From CAYSIX01 sp964431205 (lineage in GTDB: Bacteria; Planctomycetota; Phycisphaerae; Phycisphaerales; Phycisphaeraceae): 20,644 nt of DNA. The position numbers and the translations under genes are program-made. Positions 13,275-20,644 of the stretch are shown here, piece by piece (the first letter of the stretch is position 1; each line of letters begins with the position of its first letter). The stretch is taken from the NCBI GenBank assembly GCA_964431205.1, contig CAYSIX010000050.1, positions 1 through 20,644 of the forward strand, given 5' to 3'. The notes below the pieces were generated by a model. That model was not told the DNA's origin. It was given only the letters and a program-made list of their open reading frames with translations, and searched no databases.

Positions 13275-14134
13275 GCAGCACGACACCGCAGACGCGAACG
13301 ATCCGGGTCGGGACGGTGTCGATCGGCCCGGAGCGGCCGCTGACGATCATTGCCGGGCCGTGCGTGGCCGAGTCGCGTGATCTGTGTCTGACCGTGGGCC
13401 AGGCGTTGCGTGACCGGTGCCTGCGCCTCGGTCTGGGCTACGTCTTCAAGGCGAGCTTCGACAAGGCGAACCGCAGCTCGATCCGCTCGGACCGCGGCCC
13501 GGGCATCGACCAGGGGCTGCGGCTGCTCGAGTCGGTGCGGGACACCCTGGGCGTGCCGATGACCACGGACATCCACGAGCCGGAGCAGGCCCGGTTGGCG
13601 GGTTACGTGGTGGACCTGCTGCAGGTGCCGGCGTTTCTGTGCCGGCAGACGGACCTGCTGGTCGCGGCGGCGAAGACGGGCAAGGCGGTGAACGTCAAGA
13701 AGGGACAGTTCCTCTCGCCCGACGAGATGCGGCAGGTGGTCAGCAAGCTGACCGAGGCGGGCGCGGACCGTGCGGGGATCGTGTTGACCGAGCGGGGCAC
13801 GTTCTTCGGGTATCACCGGCTGGTCAACGACTTCGTGGGCCTGGGCGACCTGATGGAGCTGGGCTGGCCGGTCTGCTTCGACGTGACGCACTCGACGCAG
13901 CAGCCGGGGGGCGAGGGCGAACGCAGCGGAGGTCGGCCGGAGCGGGCGCCGCTGCTGGCGCGGTGCGCGGTGGCGGCGGGCGTGGCGGCGCTGTTCATCG
14001 AGACACACCCGGACCCGCCGAGCGCCCGGTCCGACGCGGCGACGATGCTGCCGCTGGATCGTGCGCTCGAGCTGCTTGATGAGCTGGCGCGTCTGCACCA
14101 CGCGATGGGATCGATCACCCAGGATAAGCCGTAG
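13271..14134 (+). CDS. kdsA: 3-deoxy-8-phosphooctulonate synthase (Kdo-8-P synthase)
   Basis: The 287-residue TIM-barrel enzyme condenses phosphoenolpyruvate with arabinose 5-phosphate to give Kdo 8-phosphate, the precursor of the inner-core sugar of lipopolysaccharide. Family blocks are TIIAGPCVAESRD (25-37), YVFKASFDKANRSS (57-70), GVPMTTDIHEP (94-104), VNVKKGQFLSP (140-150), CFDVTHSTQQPGG (202-214) and FIETHPDPPSARSD (242-255). Cys31, His207, Glu244 and Asp255 are the four ligands expected in the metal-dependent class (Aquifex type); the metal-independent E. coli type has Asn in place of the Cys. Translation is probably coupled to the hydrolase through the ATGA overlap, since no separate Shine-Dalgarno is seen. 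Other Kdo genes are not in the window. Confidence 0.95.
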   Translation: MSSTTPQTRTIRVGTVSIGPERPLTIIAGPCVAESRDLCLTVGQALRDRCLRLGLGYVFKASFDKANRSSIRSDRGPGIDQGLRLLESVRDTLGVPMTTDIHEPEQARLAGYVVDLLQVPAFLCRQTDLLVAAAKTGKAVNVKKGQFLSPDEMRQVVSKLTEAGADRAGIVLTERGTFFGYHRLVNDFVGLGDLMELGWPVCFDVTHSTQQPGGEGERSGGRPERAPLLARCAVAAGVAALFIETHPDPPSARSDAATMLPLDRALELLDELARLHHAMGSITQDKP

Positions 14135-14205
14135 GCTCGCGCTGTCGCGACGGGGGGTACAGCGCGTTCAACCGTTCGGGGACGGGGAATCGAGGATCGG
14201 GAAGG

Positions 14206-14679
14206 TCAGCCGCGAAGCATTCGGCTGGTCAGGGCGCGTCGAGCGCTTCGGATCTGGTGCCAGTACATCGCGGCCCCGCCGAACAGGAACATCGCGATCG
14301 GCCAGCAGGGCAGCATGACCAGCGCCATCCGGCCCGCGTCGCTGCGGTCGGCCAACCACACCGGCTCGCCCAGGAGCACCGCTGCGCCCCACAGCCCCGG
14401 GGCCAGCACCGCCAGCCCCACCAGGACCAGCACGGGCACCGCCCCCACCTTGAGCATCGCCCGGCGTCGCAGACGCTGCCGCAACCGGCGTCGTGATCGC
14501 CCCGCCCGGACCTGTTCCCGGCGCCCGGCCTCCCGGGCCGACGGCACCGACGCGACCGTCAACGAGCCGCTCAGGTCACCCCGGCCGCCCGGCGATCGCA
14601 TCAGTCTCGGCGGCACATCAAACTCGCCCGCTACCAGTTGGCGCAGGGCGCTGGACAGATCGCTTGAAGTCATTGACAC
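14206..14679 (-). CDS. Small two-helix membrane protein of unknown function
   Basis: The 157-residue product starts at GTG (14679), seven bases after GGGGA; the ATG at 14673 is an alternative. The N-terminal half is soluble. It opens with SSDLSSALRQLVAGEFDVPPRL, then a glycine/serine-rich part, then a strongly basic stretch RSRRRLRQRLRRR at about 80-93. Two transmembrane segments follow, LKVGAVPVLVLVGLAVLAPG and ALVMLPCWPIAMFLFGGAAM. The positive charge before the first helix suggests a cytoplasmic N-terminus. I recognise no family. It converges with kdsA and is divergent from the Q-rich/VWA/MoxR operon, sharing a 233-base upstream region with it. Confidence 0.55.
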   Translation of the reverse strand: MSMTSSDLSSALRQLVAGEFDVPPRLMRSPGGRGDLSGSLTVASVPSAREAGRREQVRAGRSRRRLRQRLRRRAMLKVGAVPVLVLVGLAVLAPGLWGAAVLLGEPVWLADRSDAGRMALVMLPCWPIAMFLFGGAAMYWHQIRSARRALTSRMLRG

Positions 14680-14816
14680 GCTTGCATCCCCTTTCCCGAC
14701 GCATTATGCCACGGGGCGGCCGCGAAAGCAAGGATTTTCTTGACTTCGTTGACCGGACCGGCCGGCGATCGCGACTCCGTCCGCCCAGCCTCGGGAACCG
14801 GCGCGGCCTCGGCGTC

Positions 14817-14839
14817 GTCTGATCAGTAAGTCTGATCAG
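14817..14839. promoter_or_regulatory. Tandem palindromic operator candidate upstream of the VWA/MoxR operon
   Basis: The decamer GTCTGATCAG occurs twice (14817-14826 and 14830-14839), separated by TAA. Each copy contains the perfect palindrome CTGATCAG, giving a 13-base centre-to-centre distance. It lies in the divergent intergenic region, about 40-60 bases before a possible -10 (TATGAT, 14881-14886), a position suited to an activator or a cooperative repressor. Confidence 0.5.
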
Positions 14840-14880
14840 ATAGAAGGCCGTCGGGGGGCGACACCCCGTTCGGCGACCGA

Positions 14881-14886
14881 TATGAT
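14881..14886 (+). promoter_or_regulatory. Possible -10 box of the Q-rich/VWA/MoxR operon
   Basis: TATGAT lies 26 bases before the first ATG, giving a short leader that contains the GGAGG signal at 14901-14905. No clear -35 is present. Confidence 0.4.
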
Positions 14887-14912
14887 TGACAAGGCCCTCC
14901 GGAGGCAACGAC

Positions 14913-16715
14913 ATGCAGACGACACGACGAGCAATCGCGAAAGCCGGGCGGCGCTGGCTGCTGAACCGGTGTCTGGCGACGTGGGGCTGGTCCGCGCTGG
15001 CGGCGTTTGCGGTGTCGGTGGGCCTGCTGCTGATGGACCGGCTGCTGGCGGTGCGGTCGCCGCAGTGGCTTTACGCCGTGCCGGCGGGGGCGGCGCTGCT
15101 CGCCGGCCCGATCGTCGCGTGGCTGACCCGCCCGGGCCCGGCGCGCCTCGCCTCGATCCTGGACGAGCGGCTGGGGCTCAAGGACCGGCTCGGGACGGCG
15201 TGGTACCTGGCCTCCGGGCCCGATCGGCCGTTCCGCGACCAGGTGCTCAGCGAGGCGGACCGGGCCGCGGTCGGGCTGCCGATCGGCGAGGCGATGCCGC
15301 TTCGCGGGGGGCGCGGCTGGGCGTGGGCGACCCCGGCATGGGCCGTCTTCGCCCTGCTGGCGGTGTTCCTGCCGGCGATGGACCTGGCGGGGCTGCAGGA
15401 GCAGCGCGAGCGGCGGCAGCAGGCCCAGGCCGAAGTCGCCGAGGCTCAGGAGAGCCTGGTCGAAGCCCGCTCGCTGGTGCGTGAGGCCTCTCTGGGGCAG
15501 GACCCGTTGGAGGAGGCGGACCCGACCGAGCTGCTCGACCGCCTGGCGGAGCTGACCCAGCGAGACCTGACCAACCCGGAGCTGCGACGCGAGGCCGTGG
15601 CTCAGCTCGCCCAGGTGCAGGACAAGCTCGACTCGGCCGTGCAGCAGAAGGAACAGCAGCTTCGGACGATGCAGAACCAGATGAGCGCGCTGGACCCGGG
15701 GACGAACGGGCCGGCGGATCGTTTGGCGGACGCGCTGCGGCGGGGCGACTTCGCGCAGGCGCAGAAGGAGCTCGAGGCGCTGGCCGAGCAGGTGGACCGC
15801 GGGGACCTGACCGAGGGCGAGAAGAAGCTGCTGCAACAGCAGCTCGAGCAGATGGCCCGGCAGATCCAGGAGATGGCCGAGCAGGCCAGGCGTGCCCGCG
15901 AGCAGTTGCAGAAGCAGATCGCCCAGCAGCTTCAGCAGCAGGGCCTCAGCCAGCAGCAGGTCCAGCAGCTCCAGCAGCAGGGGTACAACCAGCAGGCGGT
16001 CCAGCAGGCGTTGCAGCAGCAGTATCAGCAGCAGGGGATGAGCCAGCAGCAGGCGCAACAGCAGGCGCAGCAGATGGCTCAGAAGATCGCCCAACAGCAG
16101 CAGCAACAGCAGGCGGCGGGGCAGAACCAGTCGAACCAGCAGGGCCTGTCGCAGTCGATGATGAAGATGTCGCAGGCGTTGGGTCAGCAGTCGCAGGCGG
16201 GCCAGGGCGGCCAGTCGGGCGCGGGCCAGGGCGGTTCGTCGCAGTTCGGCCCGGCGTCGTGGCAGGGCAGCCAGCAACTGGCGAAGATGGCGCAGATGCA
16301 GAACCAGCTCCAGCGGATGCGGATGGCCCAGAGCCAGTGCCGCGGGGCGATGCAGGGGATGGGGCAAAACAATAATCAGACGCCCGGGCGCGGCGGTCAG
16401 AAAGCCGGCTCGGCGGTCGGGGGCGATCCGTACGGCGTGCCGAAGCAGACGGGCCCGTACAACGCCGAGGCGGTCGGGGACATCAAGGACGGTCAGGGTC
16501 GGATCATCGCCTCGTGGCTGGAGCAGGGCCCCAACGCGGCGGGCGAAGCCACGGTCGAGTTCAATCAGGCCGTCACCAGCGCCCGCCAGAACGCCGAACG
16601 GGCGGTCACCGAAGACCGTGTGCCCCGGCGGTACCACGGCCCGATCCGCGAGTACTTCAGCCAACTGCCCGACTCGCCCGAAGCCGCGCGGCAGGCGCCG
16701 GCGGCGCCGCGATGA
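14913..16715 (+). CDS. Q-rich coiled-coil membrane protein of a MoxR/VWA operon
   Basis: The 600-residue product has hydrophobic segments at about 24-42, 52-71 and 138-158, resembling the N-terminus of DUF4175-type proteins found near VWA/MoxR genes. A long helical region follows (160-330, with QEQRERRQQAQAEVAEAQES). A glutamine-dominated tract lies at about 331-412, including seven consecutive Gln, and then a Gly/Gln/Ser-rich linker to about 500. The C-terminal motif VPRRYHGPIREYFSQL (570-585) matches a conserved ending I know from planctomycete homologues next to VWA genes. GGAGG seven bases upstream fixes the ATG at 14913. It likely scaffolds an envelope complex with the downstream VWA protein. 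Biochemical function is unknown; the family link is by layout and tail motif only. Confidence 0.75.
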   Translation: MQTTRRAIAKAGRRWLLNRCLATWGWSALAAFAVSVGLLLMDRLLAVRSPQWLYAVPAGAALLAGPIVAWLTRPGPARLASILDERLGLKDRLGTAWYLASGPDRPFRDQVLSEADRAAVGLPIGEAMPLRGGRGWAWATPAWAVFALLAVFLPAMDLAGLQEQRERRQQAQAEVAEAQESLVEARSLVREASLGQDPLEEADPTELLDRLAELTQRDLTNPELRREAVAQLAQVQDKLDSAVQQKEQQLRTMQNQMSALDPGTNGPADRLADALRRGDFAQAQKELEALAEQVDRGDLTEGEKKLLQQQLEQMARQIQEMAEQARRAREQLQKQIAQQLQQQGLSQQQVQQLQQQGYNQQAVQQALQQQYQQQGMSQQQAQQQAQQMAQKIAQQQQQQQAAGQNQSNQQGLSQSMMKMSQALGQQSQAGQGGQSGAGQGGSSQFGPASWQGSQQLAKMAQMQNQLQRMRMAQSQCRGAMQGMGQNNNQTPGRGGQKAGSAVGGDPYGVPKQTGPYNAEAVGDIKDGQGRIIASWLEQGPNAAGEATVEFNQAVTSARQNAERAVTEDRVPRRYHGPIREYFSQLPDSPEAARQAPAAPR

Positions 16716-16721
16716 GTCGGC

Positions 16722-16759
16722 GGCCGCGCCTTGCCCGGCTCGACGGGCCGCGCCTTGCC
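16722..16759. repeat. 14-base direct repeat between the Q-rich and VWA genes
   Basis: GGCCGCGCCTTGCC occurs at 16722-16735 and again at 16746-16759, ten bases apart, in the 92-base spacer. Confidence 0.6.
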
Positions 16760-16807
16760 ACCACCGCGCGCCACCGGCGCGCCAGCCACCCCACCGTGCA
16801 CTGACGC

Positions 16808-19800
16808 GTGAGCATTCGTTTTGACCATCCCGAACTGCTCTGGCTGCTGCTGTTGGCCGGGCCGATCGTCTGGCTGGGCGTGCGCAGCCTGGCGACGCTG
16901 GAGCCGGCGCGGCGGTGGACGGCGATCGGGCTTCGCGTCGGCGTGCTGACGCTGCTGGTGCTGATGCTCGCGGGCATGCAGGCGGTGCGGCGGCACACCG
17001 ACCTGACCCTCGTCGCCGTCATCGATCAATCCGAATCCGTGCGCCGCTTCGCCGACCCGCCGCGGCTGGACGAGCCCGACGACGGCGATGGCGAATCCAC
17101 CCAGGCGTCGCGCTCCAGCGAACGCTGGGTCCGCGACTGGCTGGCGCGGGCCGCACGCGATCGACGCAGCGACGATCGCTTCGGCCTGGTCACCTACGAC
17201 CGTCGCCCGACCGTGCGCGCCCTGCCGGGCCCGGCGGTCGCGCTCGACCCCGGCACCGCCGACGAGCCGCTCGACGGCACCGACACCGCCGACGCCCTGC
17301 GCGCCGCGATGGCGATCTTCTCAGCCGACAGCGCCGGGCGGCTGCTGCTGGTCAGCGACGGCAACGACACGAGCGGCGACCTGCTGGCCGCGGCGCGCGA
17401 GGCGGCGGGGGCCGGCCTGGCCGTCGACGTCCTGCCCGTGCCGTACGACGTCCGCCGTGAGGTCATGGTCGACGCCGTCTTCGCCCCCGTCGAGGCCCGC
17501 GAGGGTCAGACCGTGCCCCTGCGCATTGTCCTGCGCGCCACCCACCCGGCCCAGGGCACGCTCCAGGTCCTGCACGACGGCGACCCGATCGACCTCAACG
17601 GCGACGCGCCCGACACCGGCTCGCCCGTCCGCGCGGACCAGTGGACGCTCGAATCGAACGACGAAGCGCCCGAAACCTCGCCGCCGGACGACGCGCCCGA
17701 CAATCAAGCCGCGACGCCGGAGCCGGTCCGCGAACCCGCCGACCGAGAGGACGACGGCCGACGGTACGTGCTGGTCCGCCAGGTGGACGTGCCGCTGCGT
17801 TACGCCGGCGCGAACCGATTCGAGGCGGTGTTTGAGCCGTCGGGCGAGGGCGACCGGATGGTGGCGAACAACCGGGCCGAGGCGTTCACGCTCGTGGAAG
17901 GCCCCGGTCGCGTGCTGTTCGTGGACAACGTCGGCGGCGCCAGCGGGATGATCCTGCCGCGGGCGCTGCAAAGCCGCAACATCGAGCTGGACGTGGTCAA
18001 CGCCGCCGGGATCCCGACGCGGATGAACCAGATGCAGCGTTATGACGCGGTGGTGCTGCAGAACGTGCCGGCCGAGCTGGTCAGCGGCGCCAAGCAGCGG
18101 ATGCTGGCGCGGTACGTGCACGACCTGGGCGGGGGGCTGGTGATGGTCGGCGGGCCGGACAGCTTCGGCGCCGGCGGGTGGACCAACTCGCCGATCGATC
18201 AGATCCTGCCGGTGAGCTGCCAGATCCCGTCGCAGACGATCCTGCCCTCGGGCGCGCTGGTGATCGTGCTGGACCGCTCGGGGTCGATGGCGTCGACCGT
18301 CGCCGGCACGACGCGCACGCAGCAGGAGCTGGCCAACGAGGCGGCCGTGCTCGCGCTCTCGACGCTCTACCCGCAGGACCTGGTCGGCGTCGTCGCGTTC
18401 GACTACCAGGCCAAGTGGATCGTCAACCTGCAGATGAACAGCGACCCGCAGGGCGTGGCTACGCGCGTGCGCAGCATCCAGCCCGAGGGCGGCACCAACA
18501 TCTACGCCGGCCTCGAACAGGCCTACCAGGCCCTGGCCAACCTGACCATGCAGGACGCGGCGATCAAGCACGTGATCCTGCTCACCGACGGCCACAGCCA
18601 GGAGCCGGTCTCCGGCGGGTACATCAAGATCGTCGGGCAGATGATGCGCGCCGGGATCACGCTCTCGACCATCGGCGTCGGCGACGGGCACGATCAGCAA
18701 CTGCTCAACCAGCTCGCGCGCATGGGCGGCGGGCAGTACCACCCGGTCCAGAACCCCAACAACCTGCCGCAGGTGTTCATCAAGGAAGCCAAGACGATCC
18801 GCAAGAACCTGATCAAGGAGACGCCGTTCGAGCCGCAGGTCGTCGGCACGGGTTCGCCGATCATGAGCGGGTTCGGCGCCGTCCCGCCGCTGCAGGGCCT
18901 GGTGCTCACCGGCGAGAAGGACGACCCGCGCGTGTTCATGCCGATCCTCGGGCCCGAGGGCGAGCCGGTCTTTGCGCACTGGCAGGTGGGCCTGGGCCGC
19001 AGCGCCGCGTTCACCTCCGACGCGACCAACCGTTGGGCGACCCAGTGGCTGCAGTGGGGCGGGTACCCCGACTTCTGGGCCCGCACGATCCGCAACATCT
19101 CCCGCCCCTCGGCCAGCCGCCAGGCCGACCTGCTCACCACCGTCGCCGGCGACACGCTGCGCATCCGCCTCGACGCCGCCGCCATGGCCGAACCCGACGC
19201 CCCCGGACGCACCGCCTTCGGCAACTTCAAGCGCGTTCGTGGCGGCGTCGTCCTGCCCGACGGGTCGATCGAGGCCGTCGAGCTGGAACAGACCGGCCCC
19301 GGTCGGTACGAGGCCAGCGTCCCCGCCACCGCCGCCGGCAACTACATCGTCAACCTCATGATCGAGGAACCGGACGGCACGCGACGTTCCGTGCTCGGCG
19401 GGACCAGCCGGCCGCCGGGCGACGAGCTGCGCCGCTTCCGCACGAACTACGCGGCGTTGCAGCAGGTCGCGCAGATCACCGGCGGGCGGCTGCTCGATCC
19501 GGCGTCGCCGGACCCGCCCGGCCTGTTCGAACGCACCGAGCGGTTCGAGTCGCGCTCCGTCCGCCCGCTGTGGCGGACGCTGCTGACCTGGCTGATCGTG
19601 CTGCTGCTGCTGGACGTGGCGTGTCGGCGGATCGCGTGGGACGCCGCCGCGATGTGGGCGTGGACCAAGGACCGGGCGGCGACGCTGCTGGGGGTGGTGC
19701 GTCCGGGCGAAACCGAGGGCCGCGCCACGCTCGACGCGCTCAAGAGCCGACGGACGCAGACGAGCCAGCGCCTGGGCCGTGGCGAGGAGCCGACGCCGGC

Positions 19801-20080
19801 AATGGCGGGTGCGGGGGCCTCGGGCACGAGTGCCACAACGCCGGCGCGCACGCGCAAGTTCGAGGCCGACCCGGCCTACGAGCCCGCGACCGACCTGGCC
19901 GAAGCGGTCGGCGGCGCCTCGACGCGCACCACGCGGCCGACGCGCCGCGCCGATCGCGCCGCCTCAGACGAGGACGGTACCACCGAAGCGGCCGCCGAGG
20001 ACTCGACCACCGGCCGACTCCTCGCCGCCAAACGCCGCTCACGCGAGCGGATCGAGGACTCCCACGAACCACGCCGCTGA
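16808..20080 (+). CDS. Giant membrane VWA protein with VWA, GATase-like and second VWA domains
   Basis: The 1090-residue product starts at GTG, just after an in-frame TGA (16802-16804), with no Shine-Dalgarno. Two N-terminal helices (about 9-27 and 38-60) precede VWA domain 1, which has DQSES (73-77) and LLVSDGND. A beta-rich region comes next. A GATase1-like domain holds GRVLFVDNVGG (367-377) and GGLVMVGGPDSFGAGGW (442-458). VWA domain 2 has a full MIDAS: DRSGS (489-493), Thr563 in GGTN and Asp594 in LLTDGHS. After AHWQVGLGRSAAFTSDA (723-739) and a beta domain, a third helix lies at about 921-938, followed by a disordered charged tail. This is the layout of BatA/BatB-like planctomycete proteins. 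The first VWA and the GATase-like domain probably face the periplasm. It should partner with the MoxR ATPase. Confidence 0.85.
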   Translation: MSIRFDHPELLWLLLLAGPIVWLGVRSLATLEPARRWTAIGLRVGVLTLLVLMLAGMQAVRRHTDLTLVAVIDQSESVRRFADPPRLDEPDDGDGESTQASRSSERWVRDWLARAARDRRSDDRFGLVTYDRRPTVRALPGPAVALDPGTADEPLDGTDTADALRAAMAIFSADSAGRLLLVSDGNDTSGDLLAAAREAAGAGLAVDVLPVPYDVRREVMVDAVFAPVEAREGQTVPLRIVLRATHPAQGTLQVLHDGDPIDLNGDAPDTGSPVRADQWTLESNDEAPETSPPDDAPDNQAATPEPVREPADREDDGRRYVLVRQVDVPLRYAGANRFEAVFEPSGEGDRMVANNRAEAFTLVEGPGRVLFVDNVGGASGMILPRALQSRNIELDVVNAAGIPTRMNQMQRYDAVVLQNVPAELVSGAKQRMLARYVHDLGGGLVMVGGPDSFGAGGWTNSPIDQILPVSCQIPSQTILPSGALVIVLDRSGSMASTVAGTTRTQQELANEAAVLALSTLYPQDLVGVVAFDYQAKWIVNLQMNSDPQGVATRVRSIQPEGGTNIYAGLEQAYQALANLTMQDAAIKHVILLTDGHSQEPVSGGYIKIVGQMMRAGITLSTIGVGDGHDQQLLNQLARMGGGQYHPVQNPNNLPQVFIKEAKTIRKNLIKETPFEPQVVGTGSPIMSGFGAVPPLQGLVLTGEKDDPRVFMPILGPEGEPVFAHWQVGLGRSAAFTSDATNRWATQWLQWGGYPDFWARTIRNISRPSASRQADLLTTVAGDTLRIRLDAAAMAEPDAPGRTAFGNFKRVRGGVVLPDGSIEAVELEQTGPGRYEASVPATAAGNYIVNLMIEEPDGTRRSVLGGTSRPPGDELRRFRTNYAALQQVAQITGGRLLDPASPDPPGLFERTERFESRSVRPLWRTLLTWLIVLLLLDVACRRIAWDAAAMWAWTKDRAATLLGVVRPGETEGRATLDALKSRRTQTSQRLGRGEEPTPAMAGAGASGTSATTPARTRKFEADPAYEPATDLAEAVGGASTRTTRPTRRADRAASDEDGTTEAAAEDSTTGRLLAAKRRSRERIEDSHEPRR

Positions 20081-20087
20081 AAACGGG

Positions 20088-20270
20088 AACGCAGATGAAC
20101 GCGGATCGACACGGATTGATGCGGACGACAGGGCTTTCGGTGTCCAGCCCGGGCTCGCCCATGGCGTTCTCACGACGGAGGTTTTCATCGATCCGCGTTC
20201 ATCTGTGTTCATCTGCGGTTCGAAAACAGTCTGACCATCCGCGGAAATCCGCGTTCATCCGTGTTCTAAC
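20088..20270. repeat. GCAGATGAACGCGGAT-type inverted repeat cluster
   Basis: A left block (20088-20116, aacgcagatgaacgcggat...) is matched in inverted orientation by 20188-20220 (atccgcgttcatctgtgttc...). A third block at 20245-20270 is in the same orientation as the second. The intervening 70 bases are unrelated. The blocks consist of loosely repeated (A)ACxCAGATG / AACGCGGAT units. Similar dispersed repeats occur in many bacterial genomes. Confidence 0.7.
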
Positions 20271-20284
20271 GAGAGGCGTCCAAC

Positions 20285-20644
<360 letters not shown>

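Noticed and set aside
12938..14101. 387-codon minus-strand frame over kdsA
   Set aside because: It is antisense to kdsA, whose ligands and motifs are complete.
14823..16664. 613-codon open frame antisense to the Q-rich protein (leucine-rich)
   Set aside because: CAG/CAA read backwards gives CTG/TTG leucine; this is a mirror of the Gln tract, not a gene.

Overview
The window is GC-rich bacterial chromosome, roughly 65-75 % by eye. It comes from a draft assembly, because a run of 10 N interrupts one gene. Gene content points to a Gram-negative-type planctomycete, probably of the Phycisphaerae type. The clues are a Kdo-8-phosphate synthase, an OmpH-like periplasmic protein, a secretin-like exported protein, and a MoxR cluster containing a very glutamine-rich membrane protein and a giant VWA protein. 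The taxonomic call is inference from gene content; no rRNA or other phylogenetic marker is present. No tRNA, rRNA, CRISPR array, transposase or integrase was seen.

Region 1 (1-850, minus strand) is a toxin-antitoxin island. It holds a VapB-like antitoxin gene, an overlapping PIN-domain (VapC-like) toxin gene broken by a 4-base duplication, and the first 27 codons of a MNT-type nucleotidyltransferase that runs off the left edge.

Region 2 (844-5464, minus strand) carries a CaCA-family cation antiporter split by the N gap, a small lipoprotein, a YhcH/YjgK/YiaL-family protein and a GyrA/ParC-type topoisomerase A subunit. The topoisomerase starts at TTG and has Gln at the position of E. coli GyrA Ser83.

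Region 3 (5465-6390) is a 926-base non-coding stretch made of several unrelated short-period repeats and one long perfect inverted repeat.

Region 4 (6391-12247) holds an Ldh2-family dehydrogenase and an OmpH-like protein on the plus strand. These converge on a minus-strand pair, an SDR epimerase/dehydrogenase and an FG-GAP propeller lipoprotein resembling the C-terminal part of PL11 lyases. Next is a minus-strand overlapping pair, a yeast-type (Fcy1-like) cytosine deaminase and an exported secretin-domain protein.

Region 5 (12336-14679) has an alpha/beta hydrolase overlapping kdsA by ATGA. A small two-helix membrane protein follows on the opposite strand.

Region 6 (14680-20644, plus strand) is a putative operon: a Q-rich coiled-coil membrane protein, a 1090-residue VWA / GATase-like / VWA membrane protein and a MoxR AAA+ ATPase cut by the right edge. 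A tandem palindromic direct repeat precedes it, and a GCAGATGAACGCGGAT-type repeat lies between its last two genes. In known MoxR-VWA systems the ATPase acts with VWA proteins on envelope or metal-dependent complexes; the substrate here is unknown. Several genes carry a TANNNT box only 6-7 bases before an ATG, suggesting leaderless transcription.
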